64,000 nt of DNA from Poecilobothrus nobilitatus (taxonomy: Eukaryota > Arthropoda > Insecta > Diptera > Dolichopodidae). The notes beneath the pieces were generated by a model that made no database searches, had not been told where the DNA came from, and saw only the letters and a list, made by a program, of their open reading frames with translations. Of this stretch, positions 35,166-48,150 are shown piece after piece. The translations under genes were made by a program, and so were the position numbers. How positions within the stretch are numbered: position 1 is the stretch's first letter; each line of letters starts with the position of its first letter. Location: positions 271,676,515 through 271,740,514 of the forward strand of contig OX352773.1 in the NCBI GenBank assembly GCA_947095535.1. The letters run 5' to 3'.

Positions 35166-36345
35166 TGAAAAAGAAAATTTTGTATAAATAAAAAACAAAA
35201 ATTGTAAATTAACCATATCATATAATAATAAAAAATTTAAATTTCAATATTTGTAACTCTATTTTAATAATAAATTTAAAAAATTTCAAATAATAATTTT
35301 TCGAAGGAGAAACCTTACTTTTTACTTTAATTTTTTTTATAAATTTCATTGTATAAAATTTATATTTAAGTATGCAGTTCAATTATTAATCTTTGTAACT
35401 TTTGTTTTAAAAATAAATACTTTGCTTATACCAGGACTATTCTTTCTCATTAGAGTACAGTAAAAAGGAATTAACGTTATAAAGCAATTCCTTTATATTA
35501 TTTTATTTTTCTTATTTTAATTAACAATTTAATATATGGTTTAAAATATAATTTAATCTATAAAGAATTCTTTAATTCAACATTCAACAACTTTTTGTTT
35601 TCTAAATATGATTTTCTTTTAGAGCTTACGAAATACTTAATTTAATTTTCCACAAATGATACATACACATGACTTTGTGCGTTACCAGTTATCCTTAGTA
35701 TAAATCGGAAAGTTTGTTTCTTAATCATATCACTAGAAAAATAACTCAAATAAATAAAGTATTTATAGATATTTTTTTATATGCCCTTACAAAAGTAAAC
35801 AAAATTTATCTATATCAAATGTATCCATATTCATATATGTAGTATTCGTTTTGTTTCAGCAAAAATTAACTCCGTAATATTTCGTAGATATTTCTGTCAA
35901 AACTAAATTTTTTATATAGAATAGAAGAAACGCACTCATTAAATTGTAATACGGAACTAAACTTAAATTTTAATTGATTATAAAGATTTTTAAATAAGTT
36001 ACATTCAAACTTCAAAACAAACCACATGTTGTTTGATGATAAAAACAAAGAGAGATTTACCGGTAATCGAATAGATTTTAACTCATTTGAGTAAAAAATA
36101 AAACGTAACAATTAATTTTTTTTTTATGAATTAATGCACTTTTTGAATAATTTTGTGATTATTGTTTTTATTATTGTATTGAATTAAATTATTTTAATAA
36201 TAACATCAGTGGCGTATCAAGTGATATATGAAATAGATTGCCTTATACATGCATTCTCGAAAAAGATTATAACTTTAATTTGTTGATAATCGACTATAAA
36301 ATCCGAATATTTTCAACAAGTACATATATATTTTCTTTATTTTCT
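35166..36345. other. AT-rich DNA, nothing recognised
   Basis: About 1.2 kb. An open frame at 35866-36111 (minus) has no recognisable motif. Confidence 0.45.
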
Positions 36346-36465
36346 AGCCAGCCCCGCGGATCGTCAGCGGGCATCATTGCGAAGCGTGAGCGGCAACGGC
36401 GTCGCGGATACGGAGATACAATGCGCGTGGTTGCGAAGCACTCCGTTCGCCAGAATTATAAATCT
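36346..36465. other. GC-rich island of unknown origin
   Basis: About 120 bp with a base composition unlike anything around it. It includes CCCCGCGGATCG, CAGCGGGCATCATTGCG, CGGCAACGGCGTCGCGG and TGGTTGCGAAGCACTCC. Both plus-strand frames through it are open (one arginine-rich), but the open part is short and unrecognised. It could be a captured exon, a fragment of a GC-rich retroelement, foreign DNA or an assembly artefact. Confidence 0.6.
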
Positions 36466-36559
36466 AAATGTAAATGTTAAACATATTCTCAAAGACCAAA
36501 AGTTTATAAAAGCCTGCAGCCTTTTTCAGAAAATTTATGATATTATAACTCAATATTTT

Positions 36560-36785
36560 ATGGGATTATGACTCACTAGCACTGGGTCAAAACACCACAA
36601 ATTTTATACAAATTCTAGATCATATCCCCACTAAAATTTTCTGTGGACTGATGACCCACCATAGGTCATATGATCAAGCCATAAGTTTATTATGGGGTTA
36701 TGATCCACCATAGTGGGACATAACCGCATTGTGGGGTTCTGACCTGTGGAAGTATGACACGTCCCTTCGTAATTATATAGGATGT
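36560..36785. repeat. Short-motif repeat region (GACCCACCATAGG type)
   Basis: Repeated, partly inverted words such as GATGACCCACCATAGG, TATGATCCACCATAGTGGG and GGGGTTATGATC occur within about 200 bp. Similar in style to family F but not matched to it base for base. Confidence 0.45.
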
Positions 36786-36960
36786 CCTTAAAATTGAAAA
36801 AAGCTGTTCTTCATATTTTACAATTTTTTCTTACCTAAAATTTTGAAAAAAATTTTAAGATTTTTGCCTAAAAATACAAAAATACTAAACTGTTTGTATT
36901 GTCTATTTCAAAATGTGTACCTTTAAAATTGGAAATTATAAACCAATCTAAAATGGTTCT
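36786..36960 (-). repeat. Possible family C end fragment
   Basis: AACTGTTTGTATTGTCT and TCAAAATGTGTACCTTTAAAA match, in the same orientation, the end of the family C copy at 29500-29560. Confidence 0.45.
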
Positions 36961-37209
36961 TTTTCAATTGTTGTAAATTGTAAGAGAGAACATTAATGAC
37001 AGATGGAAACACATTTTTGCAAGCATGTTCCATGTATGTACATATTTGACCCAAAAATTAAACCGTTTTCTTGAAAAATATAGTCCAATCAATATTATAA
37101 CTCAAGATATATCAAATATATCTCTTGATATGATATGTAGATATATCTCTTCTAAAGAAAATTTTCATTGAAACCGCTCTGCTCAAATTGTATAAGACGG
37201 TTTTATCTT

Positions 37210-37800
37210 CGAAAAATTTAAATTAATCCTTGGTCAACATATAATCAAAGCTCTCGACTTTCATTTCACTTACTCTATTCATAATATTCATTAATGATCT
37301 TTTATTCACTATGTTGCACAAAATTAATAGCTTGAATGACAATAGTACTGTTGATTGCGGGAATTTTTTCAAGAAGGTAGTTGAAGCCATAGCAACTTTG
37401 CTGACATGTGAATAATACTAAATTTCAGATTTACTAAACAGTGATCTTCAAAAATTCAAGAGGGGGAAAGTATCAATAGAATAAGTTTTACTGATACATG
37501 TTAAATTTGTTTCTAATATTTTATTTAATGTAAATGTTATAATGTATATGTCTTGAAGTTTAAGCTAAATTCTGAAAACTCCGAAACTTTAAAAATATTG
37601 AGTAGTATAATAAACGACAGACTATGAGAGAACGATCATATTTTGTCGATCGCAAAGGTTGCCGCGAAATGTTTATGTTTTTCATGCAGCAGTAAATATA
37701 TTTTACATTTTCACATCTTCCCAAATTTATAAAACCTATATTTCAACTAACGAAAGTATTTAGGGTATTATGCTATTATATTGGCTGCATTAGAGGTGAA
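37210..37800 (+). pseudogene. LINE reverse transcriptase remnant (Jockey/R1-type)
   Basis: Plus strand in shifting frames. LTLFIIFINDLL (from about 37269) matches the RT segment before the catalytic box of Jockey/R1-like LINEs (SPTLF..FINDL). A further segment reads NDNSTV, where the family has ADDST, so the catalytic box is altered. After a LLNSDLQKF helix, the region at 37634-37680 reads DHILSIAKVAAKCLCF, the family's conserved thumb motif (H...IAK.AAKCLGF). A KTYIS.N segment follows. Several stops and frameshifts; no ends identified. Inactive. Confidence 0.72.
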
Positions 37801-38059
37801 TTTAATGAGCATAAATTTCAGACAACCAAGGGGCTATAAGTTTTCTTGATGCCTTTTGAAGATTCTCATCTCCTTTAGAAAAAGAATAAAAAAATAATTT
37901 CAAACCTTTTTCTGACGGAATTCTTTTAAATTGATAGAAAATCTCTGTAGGAATTCCACTATAAATGATGATATTATGGAATACAAACATATTTATACGA
38001 TCATATCTTGATACCATCAATATCATTGTCAGAATCTTTAAATAATATCCCTTATTTTT

Positions 38060-38330
38060 TACCGACCGCATATATTAATGTATAAGGTAGGTATTGTTTT
38101 CATACTAAAAATTTGTACCCGAGATTTTGGCACATATGCACTACTTCGGTACGTAGAAAGTTGTAAACATTTTTTTAGCGTGATGTCTGTCTGTGTGTGT
38201 GGGTACGTGTACAGCCTAAACGACTGAGCGAAATTTTTTAAAATTTCATATTTAAGGTTTTGACGTAAATATCTCATATTCATAAGCTTTTAGAGCAAAT
38301 CCAACAACCGGAAGTAGTAGTTTACTAGGA
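38060..38330. repeat. Possible fifth DINE-like family member
   Basis: Has a (GTCT/GT)n block GTCTGTCTGTGTGTGTGGG (38184-38202). Nearby are TACCCGAGATTTTGGCAC, and an ACGACTGAGCG segment at the place where other families have a CGACT-type spacer. Only one copy is in the window, so ends cannot be set. Confidence 0.35.
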
Positions 38331-38559
38331 TCATTTTTAAGTTTTTTACGAATATTCCGTAACAAAAAAAAATATTATGAGAAAAATTATTAAGAAAAAA
38401 TTGTTTCATAAGTAAAGAGCAACAACTTTGCCATAGGACAATTTTTGGTTCGACTAACTTTACCTTTTATTTAATTATTTTTCTATATCTCTGAAAATGT
38501 ATACATATCTATGCACATATTATTCTCTTGTTGAAGACGCAAAATTGAAACTGTAAAAT

Positions 38560-38984
38560 TTTTGTTAGCAGATTCAATATTAATGTTATGCTTGTTTTGT
38601 ATTTGTTTTCAGTTTGTTTTTTTTTTCCTAAGGGAGGTAGGAGTCTTCCAAAGACACCAAGAATTTCCCCTTTGTAGTATCAGATTCTTACTGACTAAAC
38701 CCACCTCCTCCTTTAGCCAATATAATGGGATGAAACCCTTACCACCTGCTAACGCAGTATATTAGCTAGGGAGTAGGGATAGGAAATAGGATTCGGAAAC
38801 ATTGAAGTGGGAGTGGGACTTTAAGTAAACAATAAATCCGCCTATTATTATTACTATTTTGCTAACAGTGATTATAGGAGTTACAACAGTTACAACCTGC
38901 AGCTTCATATAACCTGCATGCCTGCCTGCCTGTATATAACAGCTTCCTGCATGATATAACCAGATAGCTCCTCTGTTATTATTA
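38560..38984. other. Locally GC-richer DNA, possible SINE or LINE tail
   Basis: 38625-38830 is less AT-rich than its surroundings, with GGGAGGTAGGAGTC and CCCACCTCCTCC. At 38895-38960 short words repeat (CCTGCATGCCTGCCTGCCTG, AACAGCTTCCTGCATG). No coding pattern recognised. Confidence 0.35.
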
Positions 38985-39120
38985 TGATTAGGCAGCTATT
39001 GTTATTATTATGATTATTCTTACTATTATTATTATTACTACCATTATTATTACTACTATTATTATTATAATAACTGTATTATTACTATTACTGTAATTAT
39101 TATTATTATAATTACTATTA
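38985..39120. repeat. (ATT)n microsatellite
   Basis: Broken TATTATTATTACTA-type run on the plus strand. Lies on the tail side of the tRNA-like head at 39165-39256. Confidence 0.85.
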
Positions 39121-39164
39121 ATTAAAAGATATACATTATTACGATATGAAATTACTACATATTT

Positions 39165-39256
39165 TTTATTTATATGACCTGACTGGGGTTTGAAGTTTGA
39201 ACCCAAGACAATCCGATTGAAAAGCTGGCAACTTAACCACTAGGCCATGAGTCAGA
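39165..39256 (-). repeat. Second tRNA-like head, probable SINE with (AAT)n tail
   Basis: The minus strand reads TGACTCATGGCCTAGTGGTTAA (A box TGGCCTAGTGG) and then TTGGGTTCAAACTTC (B-box-like). The head differs from the 19499 SINE family. If the (ATT)n run at 38985-39120 is its tail, the SINE spans about 38985-39256. No target-site duplication found. Confidence 0.55.
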
Positions 39257-39865
39257 TAATTATTTTTTACTTCTAATATTTTTGAATGAATAAAAAATTA
39301 TGTACATTACACATGAATGGATGTATGAATGAAATAAATGTACATATATGTTTAATTCATTGCTTATTATTGTTATTGAATAAAAAAAAAATTGTGTTAA
39401 ATTATTAGAAGTTATTTTGCTTTGATATAAATTATTATGTAAAAAATTAATTGAATTTTGGCATTATACTTTTGGTGTAATAGCGGTCGGTCCTATGGTG
39501 GATACAGCTGATTTTTTTACTTCTGTGGATATGTTTGTCATCATTTTACGATTATTATTGTTAAATTGGTATATATGTATATACATACATATATTTTGAT
39601 GAAAAATTCTGATGTTTGTAGAAGACAAATTCCTTTTTACTCTCTCTCTTGGCCACTTTTTCATTTAGAAATTTATAATGTGATTTTATATTCGTTTTCC
39701 AAGTTTGAGGTTTTAAAAATCTTAAAATAATTTTAATGACTTTTAAAAAGTTTTGAAAGCATGAAGTGATTTTTAGAATAAAAATAAATACATAGACTGA
39801 ATGAATGTTATTAAGTTAAGTAATATAATAGGGTTATTATGCATATTTTCCAAATATTATAAATA
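39257..39865. other. AT-rich DNA, nothing recognised
   Basis: ATATACATACATATAT patch at 39570-39592; a 66-codon minus frame at 39464-39664 is unrecognised. Confidence 0.45.
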
Positions 39866-41445
39866 AAACGAGGAAGAATACAGTTGCTTTCTCAACTCTT
39901 AGAAACCCGTACGAACCGTTAGTATGTTCACAGCCTGTCACTCTGCTTACAATATTATTTTTTTAATATTTTAGTATTTTAAAATAATTTGGGTGAATTT
40001 TATAATTTCTAGAACTATGGGTTGTACATATATTCAAACTATATGTTTATACATTCTTCAAAAGCAGATTCTAACCTTCCACATAACGATTATCAATCCA
40101 AAACTTTTTCAAATATTCTATAGTACCATTTAATACTAAGCGGTAAATGTATATTAAATTTACTTAGTACAAAATAGTATATTATATTAATGCGGACATA
40201 GTATATTTACATTGTTATAAGTATATCGCCATACATTGCAATATTTCTTTAAAAATATTTCCATTCATAGAATAATTTCTTATAAGTACAATAAAATACA
40301 TATGTATATGTATGGAAATACGGCGCTATATAATATACATCTATACTCTTATCATTCATTCGCTAGTGACATATACGATATGTAAATAAACATGATATTA
40401 TATAAGTATGTATGTATATCAATATCATATAAATAAAACTTCTTCAAGCTACCGTTATATTGTTTATTTATTTACATTTTTTTGTACTACGCATTGTATC
40501 CTGAACAATTTCAAATTATCGAGTAAAACAAAATGCAAAAAATTCGTTAAAGAAATTTGTTAGAAAATTTGAAAAAACTCAAGTAACACTTTCGTCAATT
40601 ATAAAGTAACCCTACATTATTAAAAAAAGTTTTTAACAGAAATAAGAGTATAATGTTTAAGCTTTAATTTTTATGTATTACTTCAAAAAAATTTTAACAG
40701 GTGTTCTTGTTACAGGTGTTTAAAAATAAGAAATTTTCAGTTTTTGACCCCTTACAGCTCCCCGTTTAGGATACAAAAAAAAAATTTTGAAATGACTCAT
40801 ACTTATTTTCAAAGATCTAACTTCAGTCAAAATTTCAAGTTTCCAACTTAAATCGTTTAAAAGATAGAAGGGTTAAAGGATTTTGAAAAATTTGAGTATC
40901 GCATAACGGTAAATTAAGACACCGTACGCCACAAGTATATATTTATGGTACATATACTTATAAAGCTAATAAAAGCAGCAATCGTTTGGCGTTTACAAAA
41001 TGAAGATATACCTTATACAACTTGTGCTATAACAATTTAAATATAGAGCTTTTTTGAACCTTTGGGGAGCTGTACCTCCGTAACGGGTGCGACTACAAAT
41101 AAAAGTTATTAAAAATAAAATTAATATTTTTATAAGATCTATCAGCAGTTAAAATTTCATAGCTCTATTTCAAAAAAAATTTGGGGATCTAAAAGTTTGG
41201 AGTTCGAGAGCTACCCGAAGTTTTGGTCGGAACTCAACCAAAAAAAATAGGGATCCTACAAATTGCTCTCAGAATATTTTGTGTAAATTTCAAGATTCTA
41301 GCTTTCTTAGTTTTTGAGTTAGCGTGCTGACGGACGGACGGGCATGGCTCAATTGACTTCTTCTTTTCTTCTAGCTCGCTTATTTCGAGGTGTTACAAAC
41401 GGAAGAGTAATTTTATTATACCCGATACTTATCGTACGGGTATAA
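39866..41445 (+). mobile_element. Family B DINE-like element, copy C (left arm of inverted pair)
   Basis: Complete ends as in copy A. About 1.58 kb. The spacer after the GACGGACGGACGG block is partly deleted and replaced by TTCTTCTTTTCTTC (about 41359-41372). The 3' stem-loop ends at 41445. Confidence 0.87.
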
Positions 41446-41789
41446 AAACGCATAATTTTAAGATTCAAAAAGAATCAATTTGGGCTGATTTGGTTAAACA
41501 TTAAGCAATAAAGAAGATTTGACATATATCTTATATGCTTGATAACAAATTCAGGGTTATAATAAATTTAATTTGGAGTTTGCTGACCTTTATTGACGCA
41601 AAGAAATACTATACTATTATTTATCACTTAATTATAATAATTATTATTTACGTGACAAAGGAATTATTGCATGTTATTTAGGATATTTACAAAATAATAC
41701 AATTTTGTTGCTTAATAACCCTAACTAATTATATACCTACGTATAACAACAATATTATATAAATTAATCATAACATAACATAAAGCTTA
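41446..41789. other. 344-bp spacer between two inverted family B elements
   Basis: Unique AT-rich sequence; no match to other families noted. Confidence 0.7.
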
Positions 41790-43337
41790 TTATACCCGTA
41801 CGATAGGATCGGGTATAATAAAATTACTCCTCCGTTTGTAACACCTCGAAATAAGCGAGCTAGATATACCTTCAAAGGTATGGATCGGATCAGAAAAAAA
41901 TTCTAAGACTTTTGAGCCATGTCCGTCTGTCCGCCCGTCCGTCCGTCCGTCAGCACGCTAACTCAAAAACTAAGAAAGCTAGAATCTTGAAATTTACACA
42001 AAATATTCTAGGAGTAATTTGTAGGTTCCCTATTTTTTTTGGTTGAGTTTGGACCAAGCCTTAGGATAGCTCTCGAACACCTAACTTTTAGATCCCCACA
42101 TTTTTTTTGCAATAGAGCTATGAAATTTTAACTACTGATAGATCTTATAAAAGTATTCATTTTATTTTTAATAACTTTTTTTTGTAGCCCCACCCGTTAC
42201 GGAGCTGCAGCTCCCCAAAGGTTCAAAAAAGCTCAATATTTAAATTGTTATAGCACAAGTTGTATAAGGTATATCTTCATTTTGAAAACGCCAAATGATT
42301 ACTATTTTTATTATCTTTAAAAGTATATATACAATAAATATATATTTGTGGCATACGGTGTCTTAATTTACCGTTATGTGAAACTCAAATTTTGCAAAAT
42401 ACTTCAACCCTTCTATCTTCTAAACGGCTTATGTTGGAAACTTGAAATTTTGACAGAAGTTAGATCTTTGAAAATAAGTATGAGTCATTTCAGAAATTTT
42501 TTTTGTATCACCCCCCGTTTAGAAGCTGTAAGGGGTCAAAAACTGAAAATTTCCTATTTTTAAACACCTGTAACTTGAACACCTGTTAAAATTTTTTTAA
42601 AGTAATACACAAAAATTAAAGCTTCAATATTATATTTCTGTTAATAACTTTTTTTAATAGTATAGGGTTACTTTATAATTGACGAAAGTGTTACTTGATT
42701 TTTTCAAATTTTCTAACAAATTTCTTCAACAAATTTTTTGCATTTTGTTTTACTCGATAATTTGAAATTGTTGAGGAATGCGTAGAACATAAAAATGTAA
42801 ATAAATAAACAACATAACGGTTGCTTGAAGAATTTTTATTTATATGATATTAATATATATACATACTTATATAATATCATGTTTATTTACATATCGTATA
42901 TGTCACTAGTGAATGAATGATAAGAGTATAGATGTATATTATATAGCGCCGTATTTACATACATATATGTATTTTATTGTACTTATAAGAAATTATTCTG
43001 TCAATGGAATATTTAAATATAATATAATATAATATTTAAAATTATATTTACTATTTTGTACTAAGTAAATTTAATATACATTTACCGCTTAGTATTAAAT
43101 GGTACTATAGAATGTGAAAGGTTAGAATCTGCTTTTGAAGAATGTACATATAAACATATAGTTTGAATATATGTACAACCCATAGTTCTAGAAATTATAA
43201 AATTCACCCAAATTATTTTAAAATACTAAAATATTAAAAACGTAATATTGTGAGCAGAGTGACAGGCTGTGAACATACTAACGGTTCGTACGGGTATCTA
43301 AGAGTTGACAAAGGCAACTGTATTCTTCCTCCTGTTT
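41790..43337 (-). mobile_element. Family B DINE-like element, copy D (right arm of inverted pair)
   Basis: Reverse orientation of copy C. The terminal stem-loop TATACCCGTACG...GGGTATA is at 41791-41816, a long (GTCC/GTCT)n block is at about 41922-41950, and the 5' end AAACAGGAGGAAGAATAC reads leftward from 43337. About 1.55 kb and close in sequence to copies A, C and E. Confidence 0.87.
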
Positions 43338-44274
43338 GAATAAACTTCATCATAAATAAAATAAAAGATAGTTATTAAAATAGACGTAAGAAAGTTGTAC
43401 AAAAATATGAAAAGAGAAAAACAGGAAATTAATAAAATGAAAATATTTATATTATTTTTTGTGTATTGATTGTCTGTTTTTGTACAAATTGAACAATTAT
43501 TGTTTTGCCCGGATTATTCAACATCATGATACTCGTTATTTTGTTTAACTTAAGTATATAACAATTAAAATATATATTATGTATATTAAGATAACAGTAG
43601 AAAAAGATTACATTAAAAAAGAAGAATTATATTAAAAGAAGTTCGTTTATGCTAAAAAGGATGACTTAGGAAAAGCAAATGAGAGGAAAACGAATCAAAT
43701 ACCATAATGTCTATTAAAAAAGTAAATCTAATATTTGGTCTGATTCTTTTTTTTTATTTTTTTTATCGCTTTGTATATATCAAATGGAAGAACACCTCTT
43801 TGATATATTGATTTAATTGTTGTATTGTCTGATATTTATAATAGATTTTTTGGGGTCCAAATGATGAGTTGTTCTGTCTGTGAATATTCTAATAATATTA
43901 ATGGTAACAATCAAAATTAAATTTTTGTGTCTACATTTTATCCAAATAATTGACAATTCATGGTCAGATTGAAAAGCAAATTGAATTATTTAATAATAAT
44001 AGCTACAAAACTATTTCGGTAATTTTTAATAAAAGTATACATATATGTATAAAAATAATAGAGAGAGTTGATAGAGTATAAAAATAATAGAAATAAAAAG
44101 AGAGTTGTTTATTTACAAAAAAGTTATAAAAAGTTTAATATAATTATATTCTTCAAGGTATTACAGGGATTCTGCTAAATTTTTTTTTAATGCGTAAAAA
44201 ATTTAAATTCCACAAGTAGGTACTTACTTAATACCTCTATAAGTACTTTACAAAAACAAAAAAAAACCAAGATA
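43338..44274. other. AT-rich DNA, nothing recognised
   Basis: About 0.9 kb without a gene or repeat I can name. Confidence 0.45.
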
Positions 44275-45240
44275 GAATGTAAGTCAACAATTTTTAAAAA
44301 CGCACATTTCCAAAAGATAATACAAATTGCTTAGAATTGTGTCTTGCTCCAAAATTTGAAAATTTCATATAATAAGGAAAAATGTGAAAATAGGAGTTTT
44401 TTCTAATTTTGAAGGGCTTATAGTTCCGGAGCCCTATATACCTAATAAAATCCGTAAACATAAGTAAAAACATATTACTGAAGCTTTAACATTTATGTCT
44501 AGCCGAAGAAAAATTTGTACAGTTGCCTAAGTTACAGGTGTCTAAAAATAAACGAATTTTTAAAATAGCAGATTTTAAATTTTTGAGCCCTAATAGCTCA
44601 GGGGTGGAGTTAATAACAGGGGTGGTACAAATAGCTCTTAAACAGGGGGTGGATTTTCTGAGGAAATTTATACTAATTTCAAAAGTTCTTTCTTGTTTGA
44701 AAATATCAAGTTCTTATTTAAAAGCGTGCTATTATTAAAAAAGAAATACTTATCACGCAAAATTTGGGATTCACATAACGGTAAATTTAAATACTAAATT
44801 CAAACATATTTTTTTTTTTATGCATTTCTCTGCCACATAAATGTGGACAGGAAATTACACAGCCTTTCCTGTTCAGGCGTGGCTGTAAATGTCATAAGGG
44901 AGAATAACTCTTACGAGGTGAGTGGGATTCGAACCCACACTCCCTCGGTGTCTACAGCGTATTATACGCGCTTTACCCACTAGGCCACCGAGGCCCCATC
45001 AAACATATTGTATAATTTTAATATTGATTTACAAAGATAAAAAAATTGCCCTCGAATGACGTTTTCAGATTGAAAAAATATTTAAAAATAGGGCTTTTTT
45101 AAAGTTTGAAGGGTTGTAGCTCCGTTATGTATGGGGCTACATGAAGAAGTTGTTAATAACATTAATTTTTTTATGAGACCTACCAATGATTCAATTTTTT
45201 TTTCTCTATCTTTAACGGTGTAGATCAAAAAAATAAAAAG
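44275..45240 (+). repeat. Family C repeat with a SINE inserted
   Basis: Starts with ACGCACATTTCCAAAAGAT (44303). Includes GGGCTTATAGTTCCGGAG, two TAATAGCTC/AAATAGCTCTTAAACAGGG segments, CACATAACGGTAAATTTAAA, and, beyond the SINE, GACGTTTTCAGATTG and GTTGTAGCTCCGTTATG. The SINE splits it after ...AAATTCAAACATATT. The target-site duplication shows that the two halves are contiguous in the ancestral repeat. Confidence 0.75.
44811..44998 (-). mobile_element. tRNA-derived SINE with 11-bp target-site duplication
   Basis: Same family as 19499-19690: head with A box TGGCCTAGTGGG and B box GGTTCGAATCC, body with TGTGTAATTTCC and ATGTGGCAGAGAAATGCA, poly(A). Flanked by perfect direct repeats TCAAACATATT at 44800-44810 and 44999-45009. 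Younger than the family C copy it splits. Confidence 0.93.
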
Positions 45241-45552
45241 TTCAAATAATAATCAGCTTTTTGACTTGTCAACTAGAATTATTTATTATTAAAATAAAAA
45301 TTAATAATTAGTTATTAAATATTTATGTAGGTATGTATGTATGTATGTATTTGTTATTTGTTGTTAAATTTTATAAAATTATTATTAGAATTAGAAAATT
45401 TTTTTAATTCATCATCTTTTTTTGTAGGTTAAAGAACTATTTAAAATTTAAAGAACATAAGTACATATGTTATTTAAACTTGTTGGCCCCAGTTTTATAT
45501 AAAAGAGTATTTTGTCTAAATTCTATATAAGTTATCTATAATATAATACACA

Positions 45553-48150
45553 AGATATTGGCGAGACCTTGCCAACATGTAAAAAAATATATTTTATATC
45601 TATAATAAAACACTCACACTGAATGTAAACTAAACTGGCAATGATGATATTTCTGTATATTTATTTAATAATTTAAAATTTTATTACCAGAGACACAAAT
45701 CTTTGACTCAAAGTATTATCAAGAGACACACACTGTTAATTAAAAATATAAATAAATTTCGTAAATATTATTACGAGTGACCAAATTTTCCACGTTTCCA
45801 CTAGAAGTATTACCAGAGACACAAACCGTTCATTAAAAGTGAGTACAGTCAAAAAAGGAAAAGTACATACTTAAAAAACACATTTTCAATAAAAATAAAT
45901 TCAGCAAATTTTTAATTTTTAAATTTGACCGTGGCGTCCATTATGAACTGGTCGCAGCGGTAAATTAAAAATAAATTATTAATCTTCTGTTGGCGTTTTC
46001 AATCTTTGTTTTGAAAAAAAAAAAATAAAAATAGGTACTCTTAATAAAATTAAAACACCTGAAAGTGAAAAAGTGAGAGTGAGCAAAGTTTATAGTAAAC
46101 CTGATATTTATAAGAAAAAATAATAGGCCGATTTTATTCTTGATTTTGTTTTCATTAGTATAAAAGCTGGTAAAAGCTTCGTAACATACTTTAAAATAGT
46201 TTTGTTTATTTAGGTTGAAATTTAGATTTTTAAGCTAAATTTTCGGTAGAACTGGTATAACATAAAATATTCGAAATTTTTTTATTAATATAAAATTCGG
46301 CAGACTTAAATAATTATATTTCATAACAGAAGTCAGAAACTTACTAAATATTATAGAAACGGATATTTTTCTTAAAAAAAAAAAGAAAAAATAACATAGA
46401 AAATATCATTTTAGAAGCCTTCTCTCACAAAAGATTCATAATTTTGTACTAATTTATTATTAGACCATTAATAAAATTGTTAGCAATGGAAAAAAATAAT
46501 ATTTATTAATCAGATCAGATAATATAATACCAGGAATTAATGATTGAATTTCTGATAATATACACAATATTATACACACAAGATGTTGGCCAGATCTATA
46601 ATAAACCACTCACACTGAATATAAACTAAACTGGCAATGGTGATATTTCTGTATATTTATTTAATAATTTAAAATTTTATTATCAGAGACACAAATCTTC
46701 GACTAAAAGTCTTATCAGAGACACAAACTTTTACTTTTTAAAAAGTACTTTCGACACAAAATTTAAAGCAAATTTTTAATTTTTAAATTTGACCGCCACA
46801 TCCATTATGAACTGGTCGTAGCGGTAAATTAAAAATATATTATTAATCTTCTGTTGGCAGTTTTCAAATGACTCTTTGTTTTGAAAAAAATAAAAATACT
46901 CTTAATAAAATTAAAAGACCTGAAAGTGAAAAGAGCAAAGTTTATAGTAAGCCTTATATTTATAAGAAAAAAAAATAATAGGCCGATTTTATTCTTGATT
47001 TTGTTCTCACTATTATAAAAGCTGGTAAAAGTTTCGCAACAGACTTTAAAGTAGTTTTGTTTATTTAGGTTGGAATTTTGATTTTTTAAGCTGAATTTTT
47101 GATATAACATAAAATATTCGAATTTTTTTTATTAATATAAAATTCGGCAGACTTAGCTAATTATATTTCATAACAGAAATCAGAAACTTACTAAATATTT
47201 TAGAAATGGATATTTTTCTTAAAAAAAAAAAGAAAAAATAACATAGAAAATATCATTTTAGAAGCCTTCTCTCACAAAAGATTCATAATTTTGTACTAAT
47301 TTATTATTAGACCATTAATAAAATTGTTAGCAATGGAAAAAAATAATATTTATTAATCAGATCAGATAATATAATACCAGGAATTAATGATTGAATTTCT
47401 GATAATATACACAATATTATACACACAAGATGTTGGCCAGATCTATAATAAACCACTCACACTGAATATAAACTAAACTGGCAATGGTGATATTTCTGTA
47501 TATTTATTTAATAATTTAAAATTTTATTATCAGAGACACAAATCTTCGACTAAAAGTCTTATCAGAGACACAAACTTTTACTTTTTAAAAAGTACTTTCG
47601 ACACAAAATTTAAAGCAAATTTTTAATTTTTAAATTTGACCGCCACATCCATTATGAACTGGTCGTAGCGGTAAATTAAAAATATATTATTAATCTTCTG
47701 TTGGCAGTTTTCAAATGACTCTTTGTTTTGAAAAAAATAAAAATACTCTTAATAAAATTAAAAGACCTGAAAGTGAAAAGAGCAAAGTTTATAGTAAGCC
47801 TTATATTTATAAGAAAAAAAATAATAGGCCGATTTTATTCTTGATTTTGTTTTCACTATTATAAAAGCTGGTAAAAGTTTCGCAACAGACTTTAAAGTAG
47901 TTTTGTTTATTTAGGTTGGAATTTTGATTTTTTAAGCTGAATTTTTGATATAACATAAAATATTCGAATTTTTTTTATTAATATAAAATTCGGCAGATTT
48001 AGCTAATTATATTTCATAACAGAAATCAGAAACTTACTAAATATTATAGAAATGGATATTTTTCTTAAAAAAAAAAGAAAAAATAACATAGGAAATATCA
48101 TTTTAGAAGCCTTCTCTCACAATAGATTAATAATTTTGTACTAATTTATT
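45553..48150 (+). repeat. Tandem repeat, units of about 847 bp
   Basis: AGATGTTGG landmark at 46581 and 47428 (847 apart), and GGTCGTAGCGG at 46814 and 47661 (847 apart). A diverged first unit has AGATATTGG at 45553 and GGTCGCAGCGG at 45950. Units 2 and 3 are almost identical, differing by single bases such as ACTTAGC/ATTTAGC near 47155/48002, so the last duplication is recent. Unit 3 breaks off near 48163. A diverged fourth piece, with ATTATCAGAGACATGAATC at 48228, follows. Non-coding. Confidence 0.93.

Noticed and set aside
36238..36571. Two overlapping frames through the GC-rich island
   Set aside because: Kept only as a compositional anomaly: openness is expected in GC-rich DNA, and no protein family was recognised.
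42348..42563. 71-codon plus-strand frame
   Set aside because: Lies within family B copy D and appears only because of low stop density there.
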